A DNA stretch of 64,000 nt from Undaria pinnatifida (taxonomy: Eukaryota > Sar > Phaeophyceae > Laminariales > Alariaceae). The stretch lies in NCBI GenBank assembly GCA_012845835.1, contig JABAKD010000017.1, positions 4,710,867 to 4,774,866 on the forward strand. Reading direction: 5' to 3'. This document shows positions 35,461-49,400 of the stretch, in pieces. The position numbers and the translations under genes were made by a program. The notes beneath the pieces were generated by a model. That model had not been told where the DNA came from. It saw only the letters and a list, made by a program, of their open reading frames with translations, and made no database searches. The stretch's first letter is position 1; every line of letters begins with the position of its first letter.

Positions 35461-37279
35461 AGGTATACCGTATTTTGGTAGTGTCATGCCCCCACTCTTC
35501 ACTACCTGGAACAAACAGTTAACACAAAAAGTACCGCCCCGCCTTGGGATTACTCTAGTATGACTGTGGAGTATAGCAAATATTAGCCTCAGTATTGCTA
35601 GAAAAATACGGGGGGATATACATGTCGTTGGATATATATATATATTGTTGGTTCTATTTTCTAAGAGGTCCTCTCCGTTTGTAGTGGTGATATTAGCAAC
35701 CCAGAGCCACGTTGGGCTGAGGCAATTTTTAGTTGGCCAGCTCCGTGTCCGTTAGAAGCGGTGTGGCCTCAAACAGTGCTATCCGCCGTATCATACCACG
35801 CAAACTTTATGATACCAAGTTTGAATGCCCCCCCCCCACTGCGGACAATCAATACATCACACCTCATCCTCGTCTGCTTGCAGCGTGCTGCCGGTCGCGA
35901 CTAACAATATGTAACAGACCCACGAAGACCCGCGTCGGACAAATGCATGTGATTCAGCGTGTAGCGTGACGGACCCACTTGTTGAATTCCCGTCCTTAAC
36001 TGTTCGCGTCCTTCAACTTACAGCGCATACATCATCAAGCCGGCGGACACCATGCCTCCCATGGTTTATACCGGATAAATGGTGGGCATGTTTCTCCATG
36101 AAGAATTTTAGTCCGTCCGCCCTGGCCCCTTCTCCCTTCTAAGCAAACACGCCCCCATGAAGGTGCTCAATAATTTGTCTCGGGTTACCTCGCCAACCTG
36201 AATCACTCGTCTTCAGGTCCTTCTTCACCAGCAACTCTCGTCGGTGAGAACGAACTTATTCTGAGTCATGCTAGTTTCAAGCTTGTACATTGTGCCGTAT
36301 AATTCTTATTTTTATTGTGACGTTGCTTCTTCATACCTACAAAATACGTAAATATAGACTTGGTGTGATGTACGAGCCCGAACAACGGCCAAACAGCCTA
36401 CGTCTAGCCTGCCTCCTAGAGGGTACTGGCGTTGGTGCTAACCCGGGTGTATGAAGGGTGTCCGCACCGACTGGCGAGTACTAGGGGGTCGCTTAAAAAT
36501 CAGACCCGTTGCAAATTATTTGGTTTTGTCGACCCTATTGGCTGTTGATAATTGTCACAGCAACGGCCGGCTATCAGTTGCATATACTCTCCCTATCTAT
36601 GAGATCAACCTGGCACATGCTCGGTGGTAACTGCAAACAGGCGTTGTAGACGTTGCGAGTGTCCGAGTAGGAAGAACCTTCGCAGGTCGTCAAAAGCGAT
36701 ATTGCAAACCCACGACGTCATGCGATCCATCGTATGCGACAGCAGCTATTAAATTCGACACTGCGCAAACAATGGCACGCGTTCGCCGCATGTCGCGTAC
36801 CCAACCGCAGCAGCAGGGGTAATAAAGAGGAAAAAAACAAATATTTCAACATTTGACAAGTGCACCCGCCCTGGCTATTCCATCCTACTCCATTCCCCCG
36901 ATTATTGGTGGCTCGCTTGGCTCTGCCGTCTGTACAGCATCTCCAGTATTTCTCTTTGTTGCTTTGGTTAGGAATATAATAGGCAACTACGCCACCAGCT
37001 ACCGGGTCGAGGTGCGTCTTCAGACAGAGTCCGGCTGCCTCTAGAGCACCTGTCATGCGTTTTAACTATACCATTTACTGAAATTGGTTCAGTTATGCAC
37101 TGGCGATTTTCAGTTCCTTACGACAAGCAATGGGGGATGTTTTTCCGGTAAATCCATGATCGGACCTGGCTCTGCCAGGCGAGCAACTTGATACCCTAGA
37201 GCAACAACAAACGAGTATTTCTGCCCATCTAACTAAAAACCTCAAACCCTGTTTGCCGTTCTCGTGACTTTCCCCGGTC
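35461..37279. other. Unassigned stretch upstream of the module gene
   Basis: No recognisable gene. The last few hundred bases may hold the promoter of the gene that starts at 37,355, but I see no clear core motif. Confidence 0.3.
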
Positions 37280-37354
37280 GTGTCAGTGCCGACCAGCCAC
37301 AACACCAAGGAAGCTCTCCTCTACCGCCACCAGAACACAACCCCATCGCCTAGG

Positions 37355-37454
37355 ATGACGCGTTTTCTGGCCTTAATTGCCGCTTTGGCGACGGTCGGTG
37401 TCACAGCCGGTGCTCCCTCCTATAAGGATGGTTGGGGATTGCTCAATCGCAAGG
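37355..37454 (+). CDS. Exon 1: signal peptide
   Basis: ATG at 37,355 opens a short basic start (MTR), a hydrophobic core ([13 protein letters not shown]) and a likely cleavage after TA-GA, then about 15 mature residues. The exon ends AAG G|GTGAGT, a strong donor in phase 1, which matches the phase of almost every module exon downstream. An in-frame ATG at 37,280 would add 25 polar residues and spoil the signal peptide, so I prefer 37,355. The link to the module exons is by phase and position only; a 4.5-kb repeat-filled gap lies between. Confidence 0.6.
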
Positions 37455-40400
37455 GTGAGTGGGATGTCCGTATACCTCAATGACATGCTGCATATTGATG
37501 TCATCAGAAGAGGTAGTGTGAGGACGGCACAACTTTCGTTAAAAGTAGTGTATGTAGGAATAGATCGGTAAAAAGTGTATGGTTTTGACATTTTCAAACG
37601 ATACATTCGAGCTGTTGACCGCGCGCAACTTCTTCGTATTCCGGACGAACTTTGATCGCGGACCAAAGGATAGATCGACAACAAAATGGCACTAGACGAC
37701 AACATGTGATTGCAAAATGGCACTAGATACTCAAGGTGTTGGGTTAGACTACGCGGGGTCGATGTTCAGCAGCTTGTTATGCGCTTGCTGGCTGTAGAGG
37801 ACCCCTCGGCGACAGTTTCGTGAGCAAGCGGCATTATAAGATAATAACATGGTTGATCGACTGGTGTGCAATCGACGAGACATATATATATATATATGTA
37901 CAAACATTTATATATATGCAATAATATGTAATGAAGGTTAGACACTTTGTTTAACACACCTGAAGACTGTGTTGCATACCACATCTAACGTCAACTCTCC
38001 TAGAATAATGAACAATACCAGGCAGGTGATATAATGGGATATCTTCCTGCTGCAACCGTCAGATAGATCTGTCCCCTTTAAGGATTTTTGGTTTCGGTGC
38101 ACATATTGAAGTGTTTCGCCCCCCCTTCTCCCCCCCGATCCCTCTTGTTTAAACGCCCCACCTAAAAAGAAAAATCTGACGGATTAGTAAACACCACCAG
38201 CCAGCTGATACCACCTCAATTTATTTCTAGCCATTTGTGCCGTAGCTCTAATCCATTTCCGACCCCCCCCACCCGTTTTTTAGTCGTTTGTTTTCCACGC
38301 CTCTTAGTTCAAACGCCCCACCTACAATCGAAATCGGCCAGAGTAATAAACGCTTCACTACGCAATTATTGATATCGCGTCATTATCCATCTAGCCATCC
38401 ATGACGTAGCTGTCATTCACCCCCCCCACCCCCCCCCAACGCCCCCCCCCTTCCCCACCACGGGCACGATCGCCTAGACCTAGCACCACGCGTATAGCAA
38501 GCCCCTACATACATGCGTAATGCGCGCGATCGGAGTATCACACACAAGCTTGCAAAGATGAGTTTCGAACAAATCTTCGATCTTGCAGCTGGAGTGCATT
38601 ATTATATTATAGGTGACCTAAACCTCTTGAAAACCCTTCCACACCCCCCCCCCCCCCCCCTCCAACGGCCCCCGCCGGCACCATAGCCTAGACCAAGCGC
38701 CATGCGTAAAGCAAATCCCTACATCTATGCGACCTAAACATGTTGTTGAAAAAATACTTTTCGCCCCCTTCCCCCCCCTCCCCACCCCAGCTCGACCTCC
38801 ACCCCCTCGAACGCTCCGCCCTCCCCGCACTAGTTGTACGACTTACAGGATATAGTCTACATGATAAACTGGTGAATTCTTTCCAGAACCGTCAGATTTA
38901 TCCCCTTAAAGGATTTATATTCTCCACGCACAGATTGAGCTGCCCCGCCCGTCCTCCCCCCCCCTCCCCTCTTCTCGCTCCCTCTTGATCAAACCCAGCC
39001 CCCCACGTCCTTAACATCTCCGCCCTCCCCTCACTGGTTATTCGATATACAGGATTCACATGATAAACTGATGCATTTCATTTCACAGCTGTCAGATTTT
39101 GTTCCCATCAAAGACGGGCTTTAGGGTTTCCACGCACAGACTGACTACCATCACCCCGTTGACCCTGATAGCTACACTGTAGCTGCAAGGGAAGTCGCCG
39201 AGCAATATCCTTAGACTAATGAGGACATACAACCCGTAATACGCGCGATCGGAGTATCACACATATCTTGCAAAAATGAGGTTCGACAAAAATATTCGAT
39301 CCTACAGCTGGAGCTAATATTTATATTTATATCATATATGCGGTGGCAATCATTCCTCGTTGGCCTTTGATGAGCATAGAGAAAACATGCATAAATATTT
39401 CATTGATCGTATTCGGTGAAAATGAACCAATCCACCACGCACAATCAATGACAAAAATAGGATGATCTACTCTTCCAATGTCTAAACCCGGGCTATTGTT
39501 CGAGTCATCTCGCGGCGGGGATGGCAAGGTTTTGGGCCAAACGACCGGTTGCACTCCTCACGAGTAGTGTGGAAATAGACAACAGCATGAACATTCACGG
39601 AGAGTATTTGGTGGTTGAGTAGCACGGACCTTCAAACGCTGCTTGCGTTGCCCGAACGAGGTTGTAATCGAAGCCATGTGTAATCGAAGCCATGTGTTGG
39701 GTGAGATGTTCAGCTCCTCATGTCAGGACCTCATCAACCTCTGCTGGACACACCTATCGTGGGATGATCCATTCCCGATGAAGTATTCGGTAGAGGGGGT
39801 ATCCCCTTCTTCGTACTCCACACACCTCACTGGCAAAATCGCATCAAGCGTTTGGTTTCGCGCAGTGTCGCTAATCATTCCCTTGGGGACTAATATTGAG
39901 AATATATCACCGCACGAACGTCTTTGGCCGCAAGAAACAGGTGAATCACTCGCACGAGTGACCCCGAGCCCCTGCAAGAAAATGCATCGAAAATGGAAAA
40001 CCTCCGACCGTCGCATTGGTCTCCCTCCAAGCACACCATCTAGGAGACAATTTACTCAAACGCGCATTATCGAAAGCGAATTCCAAGACCGGGTTGTCAG
40101 CTGTTTTCGAAGGCGTCGACGGCCAGCCTCATTGCCTACGATACGTGTGTCCGCAGCAACGGCGTCTTCGAGGCCCGTGCCACGAAACGGGTTCCTCGTT
40201 CAAGACGTCGTGCTTTCTGCATGACGGAGCCCGTCATTGTCCTGTTGTTGTCGTAGTTTCCCTTGTTTTGTTGCGATCGTCAATGGCATACCAGTCCGTG
40301 GAAGATATGGGATTTTTTGCGTTCGGATGAGGAGCCTCAGCGAACCCAGGGTGCATTCTTGTCAGAATAATAGCAATAATAGCCTTGACTACTATCCTTA

Positions 40401-43400
40401 CTGATCGACAACAAGGCCAGGGTGGGCTGGGAACCTCCTTTTTCCCTGCGGGAATCCAGCCACTGGCACGAGTGACTCTATACGGCACTCACGAAGAGAC
40501 GATGTAGAGGTTTTTGATTGGACCCGCGCAGCTTGCCATTCCATGGCGGATTGACACATACAGCAAAATCTAACCAGCACAGAAGCCCAAAGCCGCAAGG
40601 CAACAAGGGGATCGTTCGCACGGGTGACCCCGAGACACCGACAAAATGTGTCTCAAGAGTGAGCCCCCTACCGCAGCCGCGCAGTGTAGATCGCATGCGT
40701 CTCACGTGTTCACGTTCGTTGGATCAAATCGCCATGATGTGTCGCCGTCAAGACGTTCAAACTGAAGGACGTTTGCTGATTGCAGCAGTTGTTCGAAATA
40801 CCTCAAATTGAAAAACAACTAATAACGTCCATCCTCACGTTGCCCTCCACACAGCAGCCGCGGCCGGCCCAGAGCAAGGCCTCCGCGGAAGACGCACGAC
40901 CGAGTCCATGAAGGTACGAAACTAACGCGCTTGTGGAACACGAGGGGTAGGTGGTACTGGCTAAAGCAGGTCTGGGTTAAGGGGCGCCTCTTCTGAGCCA
41001 CAACTCGACGAGCTTCCGATGCCAAATTAGGATTCGGTCTTTATTGTGACGTACAGGTCATCGAATTGGATTTTTTTTCGCGCTGCACTTCTATTCCTTA
41101 CCATCTTGTGTTTGGTGGCGAGTCAAATGTAGAGCGACACTATCGTTAGAAGAGCTCGCTTCGTGACTACCGTATCGAAATTCTGCTTGAAGGCTATCGG
41201 CACGGATTAGGCACGGGCCAGGTGGCCTCCCCTCTTCATGCTGAAACACCCATGAATGTTAACGCCGGGATACACGTTGAAAGAAACATTTGCTGAGTGT
41301 TGGCCATGTCACCTTCTGAAAGTCGTCGGCGAACGCAAACCTGAAGCGAGTGCCAATGTGTGTTTAGACCCGAGTGCATCCCATCAACAAAGCCGGCTTT
41401 GGCAAAAAAGCAATTCACCACGTGATCATGGAGATCTTCTGGCTACAAGCAGTACACATTACCCAACCGTGTTTAAGAACCTTTCGTTTCCACCGCCCTT
41501 AGGCTCAGAGAATGGCTATCGCAATAATCATCATTCAACGATATAAGCAAGTTACATTTGCAGTGCTATGATACGTGGGTCCACAAAAATATTTAGTTAC
41601 GACTAGTATCTTAAGTACTTTATACTTATACTGTCTTATTCAAAATATTTTCGGTTTGGGTTTCTTGATGGATCTGTACATAAACACTGAAACATAAAAA
41701 GTGAACCTTAACCAGTAACAATGGCATAGACTAAACAAATAGTGAAATATATTATCTAACCATAAGAATTGTCCGAAAAAATTGCATTAGTAATCACATA
41801 CTAACCAGTAACTATTATTGGTCTTAAGCAATTGAATTCATATATGTAAGTACTCCCGTTTTGATAAACAAACCATTCATGCTGGATCAGCTCAGTGAGA
41901 TGTCACAAGTGCTGACGTGGAGGATCATAATTCCTCTTGAGCACGCTCGCTGTCAAGGACACACCAACTGTCGTCAGTCAACAAGCACATTTTCGCTTAA
42001 TATTTCGTCGGCGAACAGGACCTGTACTGCGACTGCTTCAGCTGTGATGGCGGTTACACTCCGATCTCTAACGCGGCCGAGGTCAAGTGCGAAAACAACA
42101 AGTGCGACGAGGCCCAGTGCTGCGAACTTCTGTGCTCGTGCTACATGTGCCCGGACGATTACAGCAGCGTCGATGGCCATGACTCCATCGTCTGCAAGGA
42201 TTCCGGATGCACTACCGACCTGTGCTGCGAGAAAGACGGTGAGGGTCCACCGCACGATCGCCTTCGTTTAATCGTATCATTGATAGCACGGAAAAGTGCC
42301 TGAGCAGCGTTGACCGAACCCCTAAACGAGGAATGACCGATTAACGACGAATGACCGATCGGCAGTAAGCTCGCCATTGCCGCTGAGTGAGCAGATGCAC
42401 ATGTTTTCATCCTTCCAGGATGCATTTATCTCCAAATGTTTGTTCTGTACCCGGCGATGTAGCCATTCGTACAAGTACTCAACGCGTTCGTTTGAGTGAT
42501 GAACGTGAGCCCACACCAATTCTCAACAACGCTACCGCATTTTCGTTGCACCTACACTTTTGGTTTCAATCAACTATGGCTCGACCTTTGGAGTCCCCGT
42601 GCGTCTTCCCCTCATTTGCCAGAAAAAGATTGCTCGAGCTACACGTGCCCCGACAAATACAGCTTGATCGACGACCCCGAGAGTTGCATCTGCAAGGACT
42701 CCGGATGCACCAAAGATCTGTGCTGCGACAAGGACGGTGAGTTTATTTGGACCAATTAACTTTCATGTGAATATCCCTTAGTCACCAACGTTAAGTGGCG
42801 GTAGAGTTTTGCCCTGACAAATGCAGAGAGATGTCACCAACCGCGCTATGCTGAGTGTAGTGGTTATCGCGTGCCCGGTGCGGGTGTTAAAATAATGAAG
42901 GAATCTTTCAAAGTACATGAACTGCCTCTGTCGCTGGCACCATTTTGTAAAACATTGCTCCATGAGATTGCATCAACCAGCTCTGAAAGATGTACTCCTT
43001 CTCGTCGTTCGTACGGACCTACAGAGGAAGACTGCTCCAGCTACACTTGCCCCGACAACTATAGCTTGATCGACGACCCGGACAGCTGCATCTGCGAGGA
43101 GTCTGGATGCACCAAGGACCTGTGCTGTGACAAGGACGGTGAGGTGTACGCCGCAATAAAGTCTCGCTATGATATCTGCTAGAATTTATGCCGAGTCTAG
43201 CATCTACCAGGTTATGTGTAGGGTGGTGTCAATTGTACGCACAGCTCGTAGGCACCACGCCGTACCACTATTAATAACGTCCTGGACAGTCACGCACCCG
43301 GCACATAACGCTAACATAGAAGAGAAAACGTGTAACAAGTGGAGTTCGCGCCGTCTCTGACGCGGCTCAGGGGGAGCATAGTCTACTGGTGCGCGCTTGG

Positions 43401-46400
43401 ATATGCTGATTAATCGTGATCCTTCCCGTCCATGATCATGTATATGAATCGTGGGAGAAAACATGCTCGATATTCGAATGTTTAAAAAACCTGTAGTCTA
43501 GGTGGCAGCCTTTACATAAGTGTGTGTGAGCACTCTGGATGCACCAAAGGCCTGAGCTGCAACGAAAACGGTGACCCTCATAGGTTCGCCAAGTTTTCTG
43601 TCGGAAACGTCGTAAATGAACTTCATAAATCAGTTTTCTCTCATCAACTGTTGGTATACCAAGAAAAAAGATTTCATCAAATCGACCCTTTCTTAATATT
43701 TCTACAGGTAAGGAATAAATATCATCAACTGTAGCAATAACAAAAATGGCAAGAGTTTTATCTCTTAACCAAGTTACAAATGTAGCTACAATATAATAAT
43801 TTATATTTTTATTCTCATTAATCTCAGTAGAGACACGACTCGACACACAGTAAGTTCGGTCACCCCGGTGGCGTATCAGGTTATCCTCGAGCGTGGTATA
43901 GGTCAGTTTCGTGAGTTTGAGCCCAGCCGAGTGCATATTCGTATAAACTCGTTGGGACTTTTTCTTGTGCACAAATTGACTTGCGGAAAGCGCGAGAGCG
44001 TGAGTTAGCAACACTCGATGAAAGTCGACGAGCAGTGGGATTGCTGAACCCTATGCGCGATAAATACTTTTTTTCTTCCAAAACCGTCAGATTGATCCCC
44101 TTGAAAGGATTTATAGCTTACATGCACAAATTGCCCCCCCCCCCCCCCCCTCCAAACCCGCTCGCTTTTGATCAAAACTAAGCCCCCACGTCCTTCAAAA
44201 CTCCGCCCGCCCCCTCGCCGGTTATTCGACTTACAAGATTCACTTGATAAAAGGATACATTTCCCTCCACAGCTGTCAGATTTTGTCCCCCTCAGAAACG
44301 GGTTTTATAGTTTCCGCGCACAGACTGACTAACATCACCCTGTTGACCCTGATAGCTACACTGTAGTTGTAAGGGGAGTCGCCGACCTATATCCTTAATG
44401 AGGACACACAACTCGTAATACGCGCGATCGGAGTATCACTCACAGCTTGCAAAGATGAGTTTCGACGAAATCTTCGATCTCACAGCTGGATGGAGTGTAT
44501 TTTCATTATTTATAAAAATTGAAGGAACGAACCGGGGGGGAGAAAGGACGACACCTACCTATGACCACGGCTTGTCGAGAAGCTGGAAAGTAAAAGTGTG
44601 AGAAAAAAAAAAATATATATATATAAGTCTATATATTGAAATCACTAGGTACGTTCTTAGGTACGAAATTTAGGTTCGTTATATTTTCAACTCGATATGT
44701 TTCATTATACATCACGTATGCGTAATCTCTAGGAAAAAACACAAACCAAGCTATTGATGCGAGTTCGATTCTCGCTGCTCGCTAATAATAAGAAAAATTC
44801 GCCACATTTCTTTTTTTATGTAACTATATTTTATGAGATTTTAATAGGAATGAGAAATAATTTTGTTATACTTATAAACAAGAAAAGTATAATATATTTT
44901 TATAAAATGGAGAAAGTTTTAAAATGTCTGGTGGTTCAACAGGGGAACGTCCTTTTTCTGATATCATAACAAGTGTACGCTATTGGATTATTCATAGTAT
45001 TACAATAATAATGAAAAAACCCTTGGAAAGAGAAAAATATTATACCGTACATAAGCAAATATGAAGAAAAACAAAAAAAACAATATGAAATTAAAAAATC
45101 TATGGGTGGGCTTTATGTGAAATAGTCTTGTTGGAAATATAAATATCCACTACCCCATTCATTGCTATCTTGTTGACACAAATAATTCAATTTTAGTTGT
45201 TACAGAACCATACCACATAGATATTTCCTGAAGTAATAAAAGCTGCAAAGGAGACAGCTGCAACCTTACTAGATGGTACTGTTGTTTCAACACTACCGAT
45301 TCGTAGTGCACGATATAAACGTTAAGGAGGTCTCAAGAGGTCAGTGATCTTGGACCCACAGCTCTATCATTTAGTGCTCCTACACATTGGCATAGTATAT
45401 ACACATTAACAGGTAACCTCTCCGATATGAAGAGCTACACGATTGACGTTGACCCTGGTTAAAAGACACTCAGAGAATCATCAGACCAACGTCTACTGTG
45501 TTTGCTTACTTACCTAAGAATATTCATTCATCGCCACCGGTCATTTCGATGGTACCTCAGATGTGTACTGCTCTATAACGCTACCGCGTTTGCGTTGCAC
45601 CTACACTATTGGTTTCAATTAACTTTGGCTCGACCTTTGGAGTCCCCGTGCGTCTTCCCCTCATTTACCAGAAAAAGACTGCTCGAGCTACACGTGCCCC
45701 GACAACTACAGCTTGATTGACGACCCCGAGAGTTGCATCTGCAAGGACTCCGGATGCACCAAAGATCTGTGCTGCGACAAGGACGGTGAGTTTATTTGGA
45801 CCAATTAACTTTCATGCGAATTTTCCTTAGTCACCAACGTTAAGTGGCGGTAGAGTTTTGCCCTGACAAATAAATGCAGAGAGATGTCAATAACCGCGCT
45901 ATGCTGAGTGTAGTGGTTATCGCGTGCCCGGTACGGGTGTTAAAATAATGAAGGAATCTTTCAAAGTACATGAACTGCCTCTGTCCCTGGCACCATTTTG
46001 TATCAATTTTCCCATGAGATTGCATCAACCAACACTGAAAGATGTACTCTTCCTCGTCGTTCGTACGGATCTACAGAGAAAGATTGCTCGAGCTTCACTT
46101 GCCCCGACAACTATAGCTTGATTGACGACCCGGACAGCTGCATCTGCAAGGAGTCTGGATGCACCAAGGACCTGTGCTGTGACAAGGACGGTGAGGTGTA
46201 CGCCGCAATACAGTCTCGGTATGATATCTGCTAGAATTTATGCTGTGTCTAGTATCTACCAGGTTATGTGTAGGGTGGTGTCAATGGTACACACAGCTCG
46301 TAGGCACCACGCCGTACCACTATTAATAACGTGCTGGACAGTCACGCGCCCGGCACATCACGCTAACATAGAAGAGAAAACGAGTAACAAGTGGAATTCG

Positions 46401-49400
46401 CGCCGTCTCTGACGCTGCTCAGGTGAAGCATAGTCTATTGGTGCGCGCTTGGATAATATATTTAGCTGATTAATCGTGATCCTTGCGGTCCCTCTCTATG
46501 TATAAACTATGGATGGTGAGAGAAAACTTGCTCGAGATTCGAATGTTTCAAAAAACTTTTGATTAGTGGGCCGCCTTCACAGAAGCGTGTGTGACGACTC
46601 TGGGTGCACCAAAAGGCCTGTGCTGCAACGAGGACGTTGACCCGGTCAGCTATCTTGGACGCGGAGCTCTATTATTTTAGTGTTCCTGCATTGGTATACA
46701 CATCAACAGGTAACCTCTCCGATATGAAGAGCCACACGTTTTATGTTTGCCCGGGGTAATTGACACTCATAGAATCATCAGACCAACGTCTTCTCTGTTT
46801 GCTCACTTACCGAAGAATATTCATTCATCGCCACCGGTCGATGGTACCTCAGATGCACCAAGAAACTCTGCTGCGTAAAGGACGGTGAGACCGCGAAACA
46901 GTACATATTGTTCGGAATGCGTGGGGGAAGGAGATGTGTCGATGAATATTGCAACACATGAAGCTGTGAGGCATGGCAAGCATTAGACATGACGATACTC
47001 CGGGTGCCTCAAGCTTTTCCTATACGCGTGGTTCGACCGCCTTTGCCGCTTTACTGTCTGCGTAATCGTGTCGCCAAGGGTTATCTTGATCCGCTAACTC
47101 GAGGACCTGGACCATACATTGTATGAGGGTACACGAAATCGTGTGTTGAATCTCACACGAAAAACTATAGCGCTAGCGGTACACGCACGTGGACCTAACG
47201 AACATTTCACTTGTAACGCTGCTACGTATTATATTCGAATTGCGTATGTGGCCTGCTCGAGTTTTGCGTGCCCTGACATCTAGAGCAAGGTAGGCGGCAC
47301 TGCCGTGTGTGATGACCTGCGCTGCGGGAAGGACGTTGAGACCGCCATATATTATCGGTCAGTTTGTTAAACTTTTATTTCTCTCACTGGGTTTGTTTTT
47401 CAGACAGTGTAGGATATGTCGACCTGGATAGTACTGTAGATCCTAAGCCCAAAGGCGGACCGTACTGTCTTCCTTGCGAGCCATCCCACATTCAAGAAGC
47501 AGCGGAATTCCATTCGCGCTCCTGACACGATGAACTCAGAATCTCACCCGAAGAAACACTTCGAAGGCGTTCGTTCGCATAATAATGTGATGGACGTTAC
47601 TGTGAGCTAGTATTGAAACCATCGTTTATATAGCAGTACCATATTATCCGATACTTCCAAGCTTGAGAATCTCAACTGGTTACAAACGCTTGGCCCAAAC
47701 AATGCAACCTCTCTACCGTTCGATCATTCTTTCAAGTTATGTCGCGACGTCGTTCGTCCCGCGTTTAGCCTATAATTCGCCTTTCTCCTCTCCACGTGAT
47801 TGATGATTTCGATCGTCCCCCTCCCAGAGGAATACTGCTCGAGCTTCGAATGCCCCGACAACTACAGCTCGGTGGCAGACGCTTCCTCAACCGTGTGCAA
47901 GGACTCCGGTTGCACCAAGAAGCTCTGCTGCGAAAAGGACGGTTAGTCTGTTAGACTGCTAGAACCCAACAGCCTAAAGACAAACACGATCGTATTTGAA
48001 ACGCATGTGGTGCGCGATGTTCAATATCATCTCGCGTACATCCGTCCGCGCTCTCGGGCGCGTATCCTGTGCAATATGTTCAAAAATTAGGGAGGGGACG
48101 TAATCGTACTTGCAGTCTCACAAGAAAGAAACACCCACGTCTTGACCTAATGACGACGCGGTACGACACATACATTCTGCGTAATGCTCTGCTTGTAGCT
48201 CCCTGAATTTGATGTTTTGAATAGCTGCTCACTCTTCTTGGTGGCACATGCACGTGGATGTACGGAATATTTTACGCGGTAACGCCGTAAAGCGTTCTAT
48301 TTGAATTGCAGATGTGGTCTGCTCGAGTTTCACGTGCCCTGACAACTACAGCTCAGTGGACAACGCCGACAAGATCGTATGCGAGGACTCCGAGTGCACC
48401 AAGAAGCTCTGCTGCGAGAAAGACGGTGAGCCCGGCCATACGCATCGGCCCATTTTTCGTATGCTTGACTGGATTATTTTTGTCGAGTCGCGTAGGCAAT
48501 CTCGGCCAGGACGGTATCAAAAAGTACAGGCTCAAGATAGTGTCGTACGACTTTCATACCTTTTGACTGGGAAGATGTTGCTCAGCGCGAATTTAACCGC
48601 GAATGCGGATTTCTTGTGTCGACGTGATCGTTTGTCTCGATCGTCGCCCAGAGGAGTACTGTTCCAGCTTCGAATGCCCTGACAACTACAGCCCGGTGGA
48701 AGACGCTTCCTCAACCGTGTGCAAGGACTCCGGTTGCACCAAGAAGCTCTGCTGCGAAGAGGACGGTGAGGCTGCTAGAAACCAGCTGCTGCCAGAAAAG
48801 CGTGAACATATATTTTACACACGTGGTACGACGTTCAGCATCCCCTCGTATTTCGTGCTGAGGCCTCGGGGACATACTCGGTTCAATCATTGCAGACAAC
48901 AAGGGAGGCTAAACCACATTCTCAATCTCACTGACAAGAACACCGAAACGGTTCACATAGTAGCTATTGGGTACACAATCATAACTGTTGAGTGTTCTAC
49001 CCGTAACGTCACCCAATTAGGATTTTGAATGGTACCCATGACGAGTTATGTTCGGACTTCACGTGCCCCGACAAATACAGCCAAGTAGACGGCACAATGG
49101 TATGTGAGGACTGAGTAAAGCCACGGTGGGGAGGGGGGGGGGGGCGCATGGGCGTTTTCATACAGTGGCTCGGGCAAGTGATCGCCTTCTTCGTTTGCGG
49201 TCTTGACTTTTATGCTAAAATTTTACTTTTTCGGTAGGAATCCTTCAAGGAACGGTGAGATGGACTGCATAAACGCATGGCCAAAGGTCTTTCGGCAGTG
49301 ACGGACACAAGTCACTCCTGCGAGTGCTTCAAAACTGGGTTGTACAGGGGGGTATCCCCCCACCTGTCGTAACCTCGTACGGATTCCCGATGCACCAAAC

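Larger units (their letters stand above)
43578..45338. other. Insertion of plastid-derived DNA (NUPT) with later insertions
   Basis: The limits come from comparing the two copies of the 3.05-kb duplication. The other copy runs uninterrupted through GTTGACCC|GGTCAGC at about 46,638-46,645, whereas here the same sequence is split at 43,577 and 45,339. The insert holds a ycf46 piece on the minus strand, a trnG-like end, the start of psbE and further AT-rich sequence. A SINE and Rep-D element sit inside it. The pieces are not in an order I can confirm from any single plastid map, so it may be a mosaic. Confidence 0.8.
42530..46640 (+). repeat. Tandem segmental duplication, about 3.05 kb
   Basis: Bases 42,530-43,577 match 45,585-46,638 through exons and introns alike. 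Bases 45,339-45,570 (right of the plastid insert) match 46,641-46,855. The unit therefore carries two module exons plus one remnant. The plastid insertion hit one copy after the duplication. Confidence 0.8.

Noticed and set aside
44924-45007. Working psbE gene
   Set aside because: Only the first 28 codons match; the rest of the protein and its usual neighbours are absent, and it lies in nuclear repeats.
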